Positions 1 through 5,505 of a DNA stretch of 5,505 bases are shown here, piece after piece. Numbering within the stretch: the stretch's first letter is position 1; each line of letters begins with the position of its first letter. Source of the stretch: JAKAWQ01 sp035503055 (GTDB lineage: Bacteria > Pseudomonadota > Alphaproteobacteria > Acetobacterales > Acetobacteraceae); NCBI GenBank assembly GCA_035503055.1, contig DATJTV010000319.1:1-5505 (forward strand). The letters run 5' to 3'. Both the position numbers and the translations under genes were made by a program. The notes below the pieces were generated by a model. It did not search any database. It was given only the letters and a program-made list of their open reading frames with translations, and was not told where the DNA came from.

Positions 1-2034
1 CAGCAGATAGTCGGCGAGCGACCCGCTCAAGAGCTGCCCTTCGCGGTCATAGACGAACTCTTCGAAGAGCGCGCCGCCGATCGCCTGCGCCGCCCCGCCC
101 TCGATCTGCCGTCCCACGACCTCGGGGTTGATCACCGTGCCGACATCGTAGGAAATCCACAACCGCACCGGCCGCACCGCCCCGAGCGCCGCATCCACCT
201 CCACCTCGGCCACCACCGCGCCGTGCGCGTACGCCATGTGCTCGGCCCGGAAATAGACGGTTACCCCGTCTCCCGGCGGCCCGCCTGCCGCCAACGCCGC
301 CAGCGCCACGCGCCGCCCGTCCGCGGCCACCACCGCGCCCGGCGCCAGCGCCAATTCCGCCTCCCCGACCCCCAGCCGCGCCGCCGCCCGCTCCTTCAGC
401 CGCCGCGCCAATTCGCCCGCCGCCTCATGGCACGCATTGCCCGCCAGCACCGTCGCCCGGCTCGCAAAGCTCCCGCCTCCGAACTCCAGAAGCTCGGTCT
501 CGCCCACGCGCACCAGGATCGTCTCCGGGGGCTGCCCCAGCGCCTCGCCCGCCACTTTCGCGAGCATCGTCTCCAAGCCTTGCCCGAGGCTCGGCGCTCC
601 CGTCGCGACCTCGATCGCCCCGCTCGCATCGAGCGCCACGCGCGCCCCCTCGAACGGCCCCTTGCCCGTCTTCTCGACGAAGCAGGCCAGCCCGAACCCG
701 CGCCGCCCGCTGCGCTTCCTCTCCGCATAGCCCGAGCGCGCGAGCACGTCGGCCAACGCCGCCGGATAATCGCCGCTGTCATAGACCACGTCCTCGCCGA
801 GCGCGCGTGTCCCCACCCGATAGGGCATCGCCTCCGGCCCGATCAGATTCCGCCGCCTGAGCTCCGCCGGATCGAGCCCGATCCGCGCCGCCCCCACGTC
901 GAGCAGCCGCTCGCGCGCCGCGTTGCACTCGAACCGCCCCGGCCCGCGATAGGTTCCGGTCGGCGTCTTGTTCGTCATCACGCAGCGCACGTCGCAGCGA
1001 TAGGCGGCCAGCCGATACGGTCCCGGAAGCATTCCGGCCGAAAGCTCCGGCACGATCACCCCGTGCGTGCGCATATAGGCGCCCATGTCGTTGGTGAGCC
1101 GCACCTCGAGCCCGGTGAGCGCGCCACTCCGCTTGAGCCCGAGCCGCATCGCGTAGCGCTGGTCGCGCGAATGGTTGGCCGCGATCAGATGCTCGAGCCG
1201 GTCCTCGATCCATTTCACCGGCCGGCCGAGCCGCATCGCCGCGAAGGGGATCAGAAAATCCTCCGGGTAGAACTCGCCCCGCACGCCGAACCCGCCGCCG
1301 ACATCGGGCACGATCAGCGCGATGTTCCGCTCCGGCAGCCCCAGCATGCGCGCCAGCACGCCGCGATTGAAGTGCGGCACCTTGGTCATTCCCCAGACGC
1401 GGAGACGATTCTGCCCGGGGTCGAAATCCGCGACCAGGCCGCGCGTCTCCATCGGCACCGCGCTGTGCCGCCCGGTGCGGAAGCGGAACGTCACGATCTC
1501 GTCCGCCTCCGCCATCGCCGCATCCAGATCGCCGAACCCGTCGCTGAACCGGCAGGCGGCGTTGTCCTCGCATCCCGCGAAGAGCGAAGGCGGATCCTCC
1601 GCCTCCGGATCCACAGCCGCCGGCAGCGCGTCGGCCTCGATCGTCGCGAGCGCCAGCGCATCCTCCGCCGCATAGCGGCTCGCCGCCACCACCACCGCCA
1701 CCGGCTCGCCCACATAGCGCAACCGCTCGCCGGCGAGCGGGAATTGCAAGTAGGGATCGAGGCTTTCGTAAGGATTGAGCCGCACCGGAATGGGCGTCAT
1801 CGCGCCCAAGTCCGCCGCAGTGAAGATCCCGGCCACGCCCGGCACCCGCCGCGCCCGCGCCGCATCGACGCCTACGAGCCGCGCATGCGCATAGGGGCTC
1901 CGCAGCACCGCCGCGAAGAGCATGTGCGGCAGGTCGAAATCATCGACGAAGCGTCCCTGGCCCGCGAGGAATCGCCGAAGCTCGGGCCGCCGCTCGAGCG
2001 GGCGTCCGATATAGCGGAATGGCGCCCCGCTCAT
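1..2034 (-). CDS. Xanthine dehydrogenase-family molybdopterin-binding large subunit, second of a tandem pair (C-terminus outside window)
   Basis: The reading frame is open without a stop from ATG 2034-2032 to base 1 (678 codons). By alignment with its upstream paralogue, about 70 C-terminal residues are missing, including the GVGE segment that carries the catalytic glutamate. Family members bind molybdopterin-cytosine dinucleotide and hydroxylate or oxidise a substrate, passing electrons to separate FeS and FAD subunits. Visible landmarks are an N-terminal GRPLERRPELRRFLAGQGRF segment (10-29), FVDDFDLP (29-36), RYVGEPVAVVVAASRYAAED (106-125), PMETRG (194-199), PDVGGGFGVRGEF (243-255), GTYRGPGR (360-367), SLGQG (482-486) and FGGGSFASR (518-526). 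TYRGPGR resembles the AYRGAGR form of CoxL-like proteins, not the AYxCSFR of CO dehydrogenase. Where the family usually has Gln (paralogue SGTQIPH) this protein has Lys218 (GMTKVPH). The start overlaps the stop of the upstream gene as ATGA, with no good Shine-Dalgarno, so translational coupling is likely. Family certain; substrate unknown. Confidence 0.95.
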   Translation of the reverse strand, partial: MSGAPFRYIGRPLERRPELRRFLAGQGRFVDDFDLPHMLFAAVLRSPYAHARLVGVDAARARRVPGVAGIFTAADLGAMTPIPVRLNPYESLDPYLQFPLAGERLRYVGEPVAVVVAASRYAAEDALALATIEADALPAAVDPEAEDPPSLFAGCEDNAACRFSDGFGDLDAAMAEADEIVTFRFRTGRHSAVPMETRGLVADFDPGQNRLRVWGMTKVPHFNRGVLARMLGLPERNIALIVPDVGGGFGVRGEFYPEDFLIPFAAMRLGRPVKWIEDRLEHLIAANHSRDQRYAMRLGLKRSGALTGLEVRLTNDMGAYMRTHGVIVPELSAGMLPGPYRLAAYRCDVRCVMTNKTPTGTYRGPGRFECNAARERLLDVGAARIGLDPAELRRRNLIGPEAMPYRVGTRALGEDVVYDSGDYPAALADVLARSGYAERKRSGRRGFGLACFVEKTGKGPFEGARVALDASGAIEVATGAPSLGQGLETMLAKVAGEALGQPPETILVRVGETELLEFGGGSFASRATVLAGNACHEAAGELARRLKERAAARLGVGEAELALAPGAVVAADGRRVALAALAAGGPPGDGVTVYFRAEHMAYAHGAVVAEVEVDAALGAVRPVRLWISYDVGTVINPEVVGRQIEGGAAQAIGGALFEEFVYDREGQLLSGSLADYLL
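1659..1688 (-). repeat. 30-base tract identical to 3956-3985 (paralogue copy)
   Basis: These 30 bases match 3956-3985 without a mismatch and in the same orientation. Both copies encode the AASRYAAED segment of the two paralogous large subunits (117-125 here, 129-137 in the upstream gene). The flanking coding sequence is clearly related but has many differences, so this is a local island of DNA identity within a diverged tandem duplication. Confidence 0.85.
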
Positions 2035-4367
2035 CGTCCGCGCACGGCGAGCAGGCGCACCCGCTCGGGCGCCAACGGCAGCACGATCTCCTCCGGATCG
2101 CATTCGAGCGCGTCGAGCACCGCGCCCGCGATCGCCGCCGGCGCGCCGATCGTCCCGCTCTCGCCCACGCCCTTCACGTCCGTCTCCGCCGCGCTCTCGC
2201 GATGGACGATCTCGATCCTCGGAATATCCGTCGTCCCCGGCAGCAGATAATCCGCAAGGCTCGCGCTCAGAAGCTGCCCCTCCGCGTCGTACACCATCTC
2301 CTCCAAGAGCGCGCTCCCGATCCCCTGCGCGACGCCGCCCCGCACCTGGCCCTCCACCGCCCGCGGATCGACCATCGCGCCGCAATCCTCGGCCACCACA
2401 TAGCGCAGCACCTTGACCCCGCCCGTCTCCCGGTCCACCTCCACCAATGAAAGATGCGCCGCCGAGGAATAGGGCACCTTCGGGGGATCGTAGGTGCAAT
2501 CCGCGATCGCGTCCTCCTCCAGCGCCGCAAGCTCGGCGAGCTCCATCCGCGTGCCCGGCTCCTCGATCCGCTCGACCCCGCCCGCGCGATAGCGAACCGC
2601 CGTCGCCGGCACACTCCACGCCGCCGCCGCGCGCCGCACCAGAATGTGCTCCAGCCGTTCTGCCGCGCCCAGCACCGCGCCCCCGCCGCCCACCATCGCG
2701 CGGCTCGCGAAGGTGCCCGAGCCGTACGGCGTCCGCGCCGTGTCTCCGAGCACAACGCTGATCCTTGCTTCCGGAATCCCGAGCCGCCGCGCCAGGATCT
2801 TCGCATAGGCATGCTTGAGCGTCTGGCCCTGCGAAGGCGTGCTCACCGCCGCCTCGATCGTCCCGTCCCGCCCAAGCCGAAGCCGCGCCGCGTCGTATCC
2901 CGGCACGTGCACCATCCCTCGCCGCCGATAGACCGCCCGGTTCATCCCCGTCGCCTCGACGAAGCACGAGATCCCGATCCCGAGCGCCCGTCCCTCGCTC
3001 CGCGCCCGCGCCTGCTCCTCGCGCCACGCCTCGTATCCCGCCTGCCGCGCCGCGAGTTCGAGCAGCGCCGGATAATCCCCGCTGTCGTACGTCACACCCG
3101 CCGCACTCGCCGCCGGCATCGCCTCGGGCCCGATCATGTTCCGCTTCCGCAACGCAATCGGATCGGTCCCGATCCGCCGCGCGAGCCGGTCCATCAACCC
3201 TTCCATGACGAGCGGCCCGAGCGTGAACCCGACACCCCGATAGGCCCCGGTCGGGCAGCGGTGCGTCGCCACCGCCACGCCCTCGTAACGGTACGCCGGC
3301 ACCAGGTACGGCCCCGGCAGCGCGCTCCCGATCGTCAGCGGCTCGAGCGCGGCCGAAAGCGGAAAGCTCGAATAGGCGCCGACATCGACGACCGCCCGCG
3401 CCGCGAGCCCGAGCAGCGCCCCATCCGGGCGCGCGAAAAGCTCGGCCTCCACCATCGCGTCGCGCGCATGCACGCTCGCCAGCAAATTCTCGATCCGGTC
3501 CTCGACCCATTGCACCGGCCGCCCGACCCGCATCGCGAGATGCGCCGCGATCAGCTCCTCCGGAAAAGCCTGCATCTTGATCCCGAATCCGCCGCCCACG
3601 TCCGGCGCGATCACGCGCACCGCGATCCCGTCCAGCGTCAGGCTGCGCGCGATCAGATCGCGCAGCAGATGCGGGATCTGCGTCCCGCTCCACACCACCA
3701 GCTCGCCCTGCTCGGGGCGGAAATGCGCGAGCACGCCGCGATTCTCCATCGCCGCTCCGCTCACCCGCGGATGGCGGAACCGCCCGCGCACCGAAACGCA
3801 ATCCGCACCCATCGCAAGCGGCGCCCCGATCGCAACGGTGAACAGAAGGTTGTCGGGCAGCCCCGCATGAACAAGCGGCGCGTCCGCCGCCATCGCGGCT
3901 TGGGCGTCCGCCGCCGCCCGCGTCGGCGCGTAGCCCACCTCCACCAGCGCCGCGCCATCCTCCGCCGCATAGCGGCTCGCCGCCAGCACCGCCGCGACCG
4001 CCTCGCCCACGTAGCGCACTTCGCCCACGGCGAGCGCCGGCCACTCCGTCGCCCGATAGGTGCAACCCTCGCCGGGAGCCAGTTCGGTCCGGATCGGCCG
4101 CACGAACTGAGCGATATCCTCCCCGCTCACCACGCTCGCCACACCCGGCACCGCGCGCGCGCGCGCAACCTCGATCCCCTCGATCCGCGCCGCCGCGTGC
4201 GGGCTCCGCACCAGCGCCAAGTGGAGCGTTCCGGGCAGGTCGAGATCGTCGAGGAAGCGGCCGCGCCCGAGGACAAGCGGCCGGTGCTCTTGCGGGGGAG
4301 GGGAGGGCGGCGTGATCGGGGCACCCCGCGAACTTGTTCGCGGGGACCCCGTCGCCGCCTCATCCAT
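2031..4367 (-). CDS. Xanthine dehydrogenase-family molybdopterin-binding large subunit, first of a tandem pair (complete, 778 aa)
   Basis: This is a full-length molybdenum hydroxylase large subunit; 778 residues is normal for CoxL-like proteins. Domain order: small alpha/beta domain from GRGRFLDDLDLPG (34-46) through RYVGEAVAAVLAASRYAAED (118-137), then the Mo-cofactor domains with SGTQIPH (227-233; Gln230 at the position that contacts the Mo oxo ligand in xanthine oxidase), PDVGGGFGIK (255-264), GAYRGVGF (374-381), STPSQGQT (509-516), GDTARTPYGSGTFASR (541-556) and KGVGESG (732-738), where Glu736 is the expected catalytic base. GAYRGVGF rules out the CO dehydrogenase signature AYxCSFR. There is no TAT or Sec signal, so it is likely cytoplasmic. 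The start is forced: an in-frame TGA lies 18 bases upstream of ATG 4367, and no ATG, GTG or TTG falls between it and the conserved GRGRF. The first 30 residues are Pro/Ser-rich and atypical, and include a palindrome-encoded stretch. It overlaps the SDR stop by 8 bases and has no clear ribosome site. FeS and FAD partners are not in view; substrate unknown. Confidence 0.97.
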   Translation of the reverse strand: MDEAATGSPRTSSRGAPITPPSPPPQEHRPLVLGRGRFLDDLDLPGTLHLALVRSPHAAARIEGIEVARARAVPGVASVVSGEDIAQFVRPIRTELAPGEGCTYRATEWPALAVGEVRYVGEAVAAVLAASRYAAEDGAALVEVGYAPTRAAADAQAAMAADAPLVHAGLPDNLLFTVAIGAPLAMGADCVSVRGRFRHPRVSGAAMENRGVLAHFRPEQGELVVWSGTQIPHLLRDLIARSLTLDGIAVRVIAPDVGGGFGIKMQAFPEELIAAHLAMRVGRPVQWVEDRIENLLASVHARDAMVEAELFARPDGALLGLAARAVVDVGAYSSFPLSAALEPLTIGSALPGPYLVPAYRYEGVAVATHRCPTGAYRGVGFTLGPLVMEGLMDRLARRIGTDPIALRKRNMIGPEAMPAASAAGVTYDSGDYPALLELAARQAGYEAWREEQARARSEGRALGIGISCFVEATGMNRAVYRRRGMVHVPGYDAARLRLGRDGTIEAAVSTPSQGQTLKHAYAKILARRLGIPEARISVVLGDTARTPYGSGTFASRAMVGGGGAVLGAAERLEHILVRRAAAAWSVPATAVRYRAGGVERIEEPGTRMELAELAALEEDAIADCTYDPPKVPYSSAAHLSLVEVDRETGGVKVLRYVVAEDCGAMVDPRAVEGQVRGGVAQGIGSALLEEMVYDAEGQLLSASLADYLLPGTTDIPRIEIVHRESAAETDVKGVGESGTIGAPAAIAGAVLDALECDPEEIVLPLAPERVRLLAVRGR
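3956..3985 (-). repeat. 30-base tract identical to 1659-1688 (paralogue copy)
   Basis: This is the second copy of the identical tract, in the first large-subunit gene. The protein segment is strongly conserved in the family, and a strict GC-rich codon bias may account for the DNA identity. Recent gene conversion between the tandem genes is the alternative. Confidence 0.85.
4317..4351. repeat. Long GC-rich palindrome (REP-like) inside the 5' end of the first large-subunit gene
   Basis: Ten-base perfect arms CCCCGCGAAC (4324-4333) and GTTCGCGGGG (4336-4345) are separated by only TT. Outside them CGGGG (4317-4321) pairs with CCCCG (4347-4351) across a small CA/A internal loop, giving about 15 base pairs in 35 bases. 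It lies within codons 6-17 of the 778-residue large subunit, just after the SDR stop. Palindromes of this kind are typical of short interspersed intergenic repeats; only one copy is in the window, so repeat status is inferred. In mRNA it would form a very stable hairpin close to the start codon. Confidence 0.7.
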
Positions 4368-5169
4368 CGCGGAGCGCGTCCATCAGCGGCTTCTGCTGCC
4401 CGCCGTCGATCTCGATCATCGTGCCGTTGACGAACCGCGCGCGCTCGGAGGCAAGGAACACCACGAGGTCCGCAACCTCCTCGACCTCGGCGATGCGCCC
4501 GAGCGGAATGCTGCGCGGCGCCAGCCGGTCCGCCTCCTCGACCGAAAGCTTCATGTCGCGCGCCATCGCCCGCACCAGCCCGTCCCAGCGCTCGGTCCGC
4601 ACCGGGCCGGGATTGACCGCAACGAAGGTGATGTTCTCGCGCCCGAACTGCCCGGCGAGCGAAAGCGTGAGGTTCTGCCCCGCCGCGTTCGCCGCCCCCG
4701 GCGCGATCTCCCAATAGCAATGCTTTATCCCGTCATTGCCGATCAAGTTCACCACGCGCCCGCCGCCCTGCCGGCGCATCGTGGGCAGCACGGCGCGGAT
4801 CAGCCGCACATAGCCCAAGAACTTCAGTTGCAGCGCCTGCTCCCAGTCCTCGTCCGAGAGATGCTCGATGACGCCGCCGCGCGCGCTGCCGGCATTGTTC
4901 ACGAGAATATCGATCCGCCCGAACCGCTCGACCGTTGCCGCGACGAACCCTTCGGCGTCCTCCGTCCGCGTGAGGTTCGCCCGCACGCCCAATGTCTCGA
5001 CCCCGGTCTCCTCGGCGATCGTCGCCGCCGTCGTCTTCACCTCGTCCTCCGTCCGCGCGCAGAGCGCCACCTTCGCGCCTTCCCGCGCGAAGCCCTCCGC
5101 GATCGCCTTGCCGATTCCCTTGCTGCCGCCGCTCACCAGCGCAACCCGGCCGCGCAGTCCGAGGTCCAT
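4360..5169 (-). CDS. Short-chain dehydrogenase/reductase (SDR) fold protein with a non-canonical active site
   Basis: This complete 269-residue protein has the length and order of a classical SDR. Cofactor features are intact: SGGSKGIG (13-20), CART after the second strand (37-40; Arg39 with no acidic residue, which suggests NADP(H)), NNAG (91-94), and NPGPVRT (186-192). The C-terminal FVNGTMIEIDGGQ segment (246-258) is also typical. The catalytic positions are not. The Asn usually found after the NNAG region is Lys116 (LQLKFLG), the Ser is Gly144 (NLIG), and the YxxxK motif reads PGAAN, giving Pro157 and Asn161. Tyr152 lies five residues earlier and might substitute, which is unproven. From memory, divergent SDRs with a G-A-A-N-A-A type motif exist, so this is probably a subgroup and not decay; the frame is clean. 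ATG 5169 is chosen because GGGGAGA sits 8 bases upstream and MDLGLRGRVALVSGG is a typical SDR start. It heads the operon with the two large subunits. It may act on the substrate or product of the molybdenum enzyme, or bind a cofactor without classic reductase activity. Confidence 0.95.
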   Translation of the reverse strand: MDLGLRGRVALVSGGSKGIGKAIAEGFAREGAKVALCARTEDEVKTTAATIAEETGVETLGVRANLTRTEDAEGFVAATVERFGRIDILVNNAGSARGGVIEHLSDEDWEQALQLKFLGYVRLIRAVLPTMRRQGGGRVVNLIGNDGIKHCYWEIAPGAANAAGQNLTLSLAGQFGRENITFVAVNPGPVRTERWDGLVRAMARDMKLSVEEADRLAPRSIPLGRIAEVEEVADLVVFLASERARFVNGTMIEIDGGQQKPLMDALRDG

Positions 5170-5177
5170 CCGATCCG

Positions 5178-5184
5178 TCTCCCC
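5178..5184 (-). promoter_or_regulatory. Ribosome binding site of the SDR gene
   Basis: GGGGAGA on the minus strand ends 8 bases before ATG 5169-5167. It is the only clear Shine-Dalgarno among the three main genes and fixes the SDR start. The two downstream genes begin inside overlaps without comparable sites, consistent with ribosomes entering here and moving through the operon by coupling. Confidence 0.75.
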
Positions 5185-5200
5185 GTTCGCCCTCGCAACG

Positions 5201-5230
5201 GCCGTACCATCCGCCCCAACCGCGCGTCAA
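5201..5230 (-). promoter_or_regulatory. Weak candidate promoter for the SDR-led operon
   Basis: Reading the minus strand, TTGACG (5230-5225, five of six to the -35 consensus) is followed after 18 bases by TACGGC (5206-5201), a poor -10 with only the first two positions matching. It sits about 30 to 60 bases before the SDR start, the expected place. The rest of the 228-base gap (5170-5397) holds no gene, operator repeat or riboswitch that I can recognise. Confidence 0.2.
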
Positions 5231-5357
5231 CGCCAGGGAACGTGCCACGCTCCTGCGCTCTCCTGCCGGCGTGCCCGGCCGCCGCCGCTCCGACCGGCAG
5301 GGTTGATCCAACAGAGGCCAGAGTCAGGCGGTCTGCTGAACCGGCCGATCGCCCGAA

Positions 5358-5389
5358 AGCCTCGCCACGAAATGAGGGTTCCCGAGGCT
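5358..5389 (-). terminator. Possible weak intrinsic terminator after the right-edge gene
   Basis: A 7-base perfect inverted repeat, AGCCTCG/CGAGGCT, flanks an 18-base loop, starting 8 bases after the TAA of the right-edge gene. On the minus strand the stem is followed only by TTTCGGG, counting its last T, so the U-tract is poor and the loop is long. Position favours a terminator; structure is weak. Confidence 0.35.
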
Positions 5390-5397
5390 CCGCGATA

Positions 5398-5505
5398 TTA
5401 TTGCGGCGTATAGGCCGGCGCCGGAGCGCCGGACTGGTTGTGCTGGCCGGCGGAATATCCCTGCTGATAGGCCGATTGCTCGTCCTTCTGCTGGTTTTCC
5501 TTGAC
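5398..5505 (-). CDS. C-terminal end of an unidentified protein with a Gln-rich tail (N-terminus outside window)
   Basis: The last 35 codons of a minus-strand gene appear to enter from the right edge and stop at TAA 5400-5398. The tail reads KENQQKDEQSAYQQGYSAGQ and then a short Ala/Pro stretch ending in YTPQ. It is hydrophilic, Gln-rich and probably disordered, with no motif I can assign. The other two minus-strand frames are also open here. I prefer this frame because its third codon positions are the most GC-rich (27 of 35), as expected in this genome, and because a hairpin follows soon after its stop. The gap to the SDR start is 228 bases, so it is probably a separate transcription unit on the same strand. 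Frame choice is inference and the function is unknown. Confidence 0.5.
   Translation of the reverse strand, partial: VKENQQKDEQSAYQQGYSAGQHNQSGAPAPAYTPQ

Noticed and set aside
223..2250. Long plus-strand open frame of 675 codons opposite the second large subunit
   Set aside because: It is extremely rich in Arg, Pro, His and Ala, has no recognisable domain, and lies antisense to a gene with clear family motifs. It is a high-GC shadow frame.
4152..4164. Alternating CG run that might favour Z-DNA
   Set aside because: It is only 13 bases long and encodes the ordinary ARARA stretch of the large subunit in a GC-rich genome.
2454..4430. Long plus-strand open frame of 658 codons opposite the first large subunit
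   Set aside because: It has the same Arg/Pro/His-rich composition and sits antisense to a full-length enzyme with conserved motifs; no start context or family similarity supports it.
5170..5397. Possible small gene, riboswitch or tRNA in the intergenic gap
   Set aside because: I found no frame with a start, ribosome site and plausible protein on the minus strand, no cloverleaf and no recognisable riboswitch core.
4868..5413. Plus-strand open frame running from inside the SDR gene across the gap
   Set aside because: Most of it is antisense to the SDR, the composition is Pro/Arg/Ser-rich, and it ends within the right-edge gene; no motif supports it.
1..5505. CRISPR array, insertion sequence, prophage or toxin-antitoxin content
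   Set aside because: There are no spaced direct repeats, transposase or integrase motifs, or terminal inverted repeats; the window is almost fully occupied by metabolic-type genes.

Overview
This is a high-GC window whose genes all lie on the minus strand. They read right to left: a gene tail at the right edge, a gap of about 230 bases, then three tightly packed genes. The GC-rich third codon positions, the gene families and a near-perfect CCCCGCGAAC/GTTCGCGGGG palindrome suggest a high-GC proteobacterium, possibly a sphingomonad-type alphaproteobacterium. That placement is inference; no marker gene is present.

Layout from right to left. (1) 5505-5398: the last 35 codons of an unidentified protein with a Gln-rich tail, followed by a weak hairpin that may end its transcript. 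(2) 5397-5170: a non-coding gap with a clear Shine-Dalgarno site and only a poor promoter candidate. (3) 5169-4360: a complete 269-residue protein of the classical short-chain dehydrogenase/reductase (SDR) fold. It keeps the nucleotide-binding motifs, but the positions of the usual Asn-Ser-Tyr-Lys catalytic residues read Lys-Gly-Pro-Asn. (4) 4367-2031: a complete 778-residue molybdenum-cofactor-binding large subunit of the xanthine dehydrogenase/CoxL-like family. (5) 2034 to the left edge: a second large subunit paralogous to the first, 678 codons seen, with its C-terminus outside the window.

The three main genes overlap at their junctions by 8 bases (ATGGATGA) and 4 bases (ATGA), with no convincing ribosome site at either internal start. 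They are therefore probably one translationally coupled operon. Molybdenum hydroxylases normally also need a 2Fe-2S subunit and an FAD subunit. Neither is seen here; they could lie beyond the left edge or elsewhere in the genome. The sequence does not reveal the substrate. Neither large subunit has the AYxCSFR signature of true CO dehydrogenase, so CO oxidation is unlikely.

The most notable points are the SDR without catalytic residues, the replacement of a normally conserved active-site Gln by Lys in the second large subunit (its paralogue keeps Gln), and a long palindrome of intergenic-repeat type inside the first codons of the first large subunit. These make an unusual operon of moderate interest; I do not see proof of a wholly new system.
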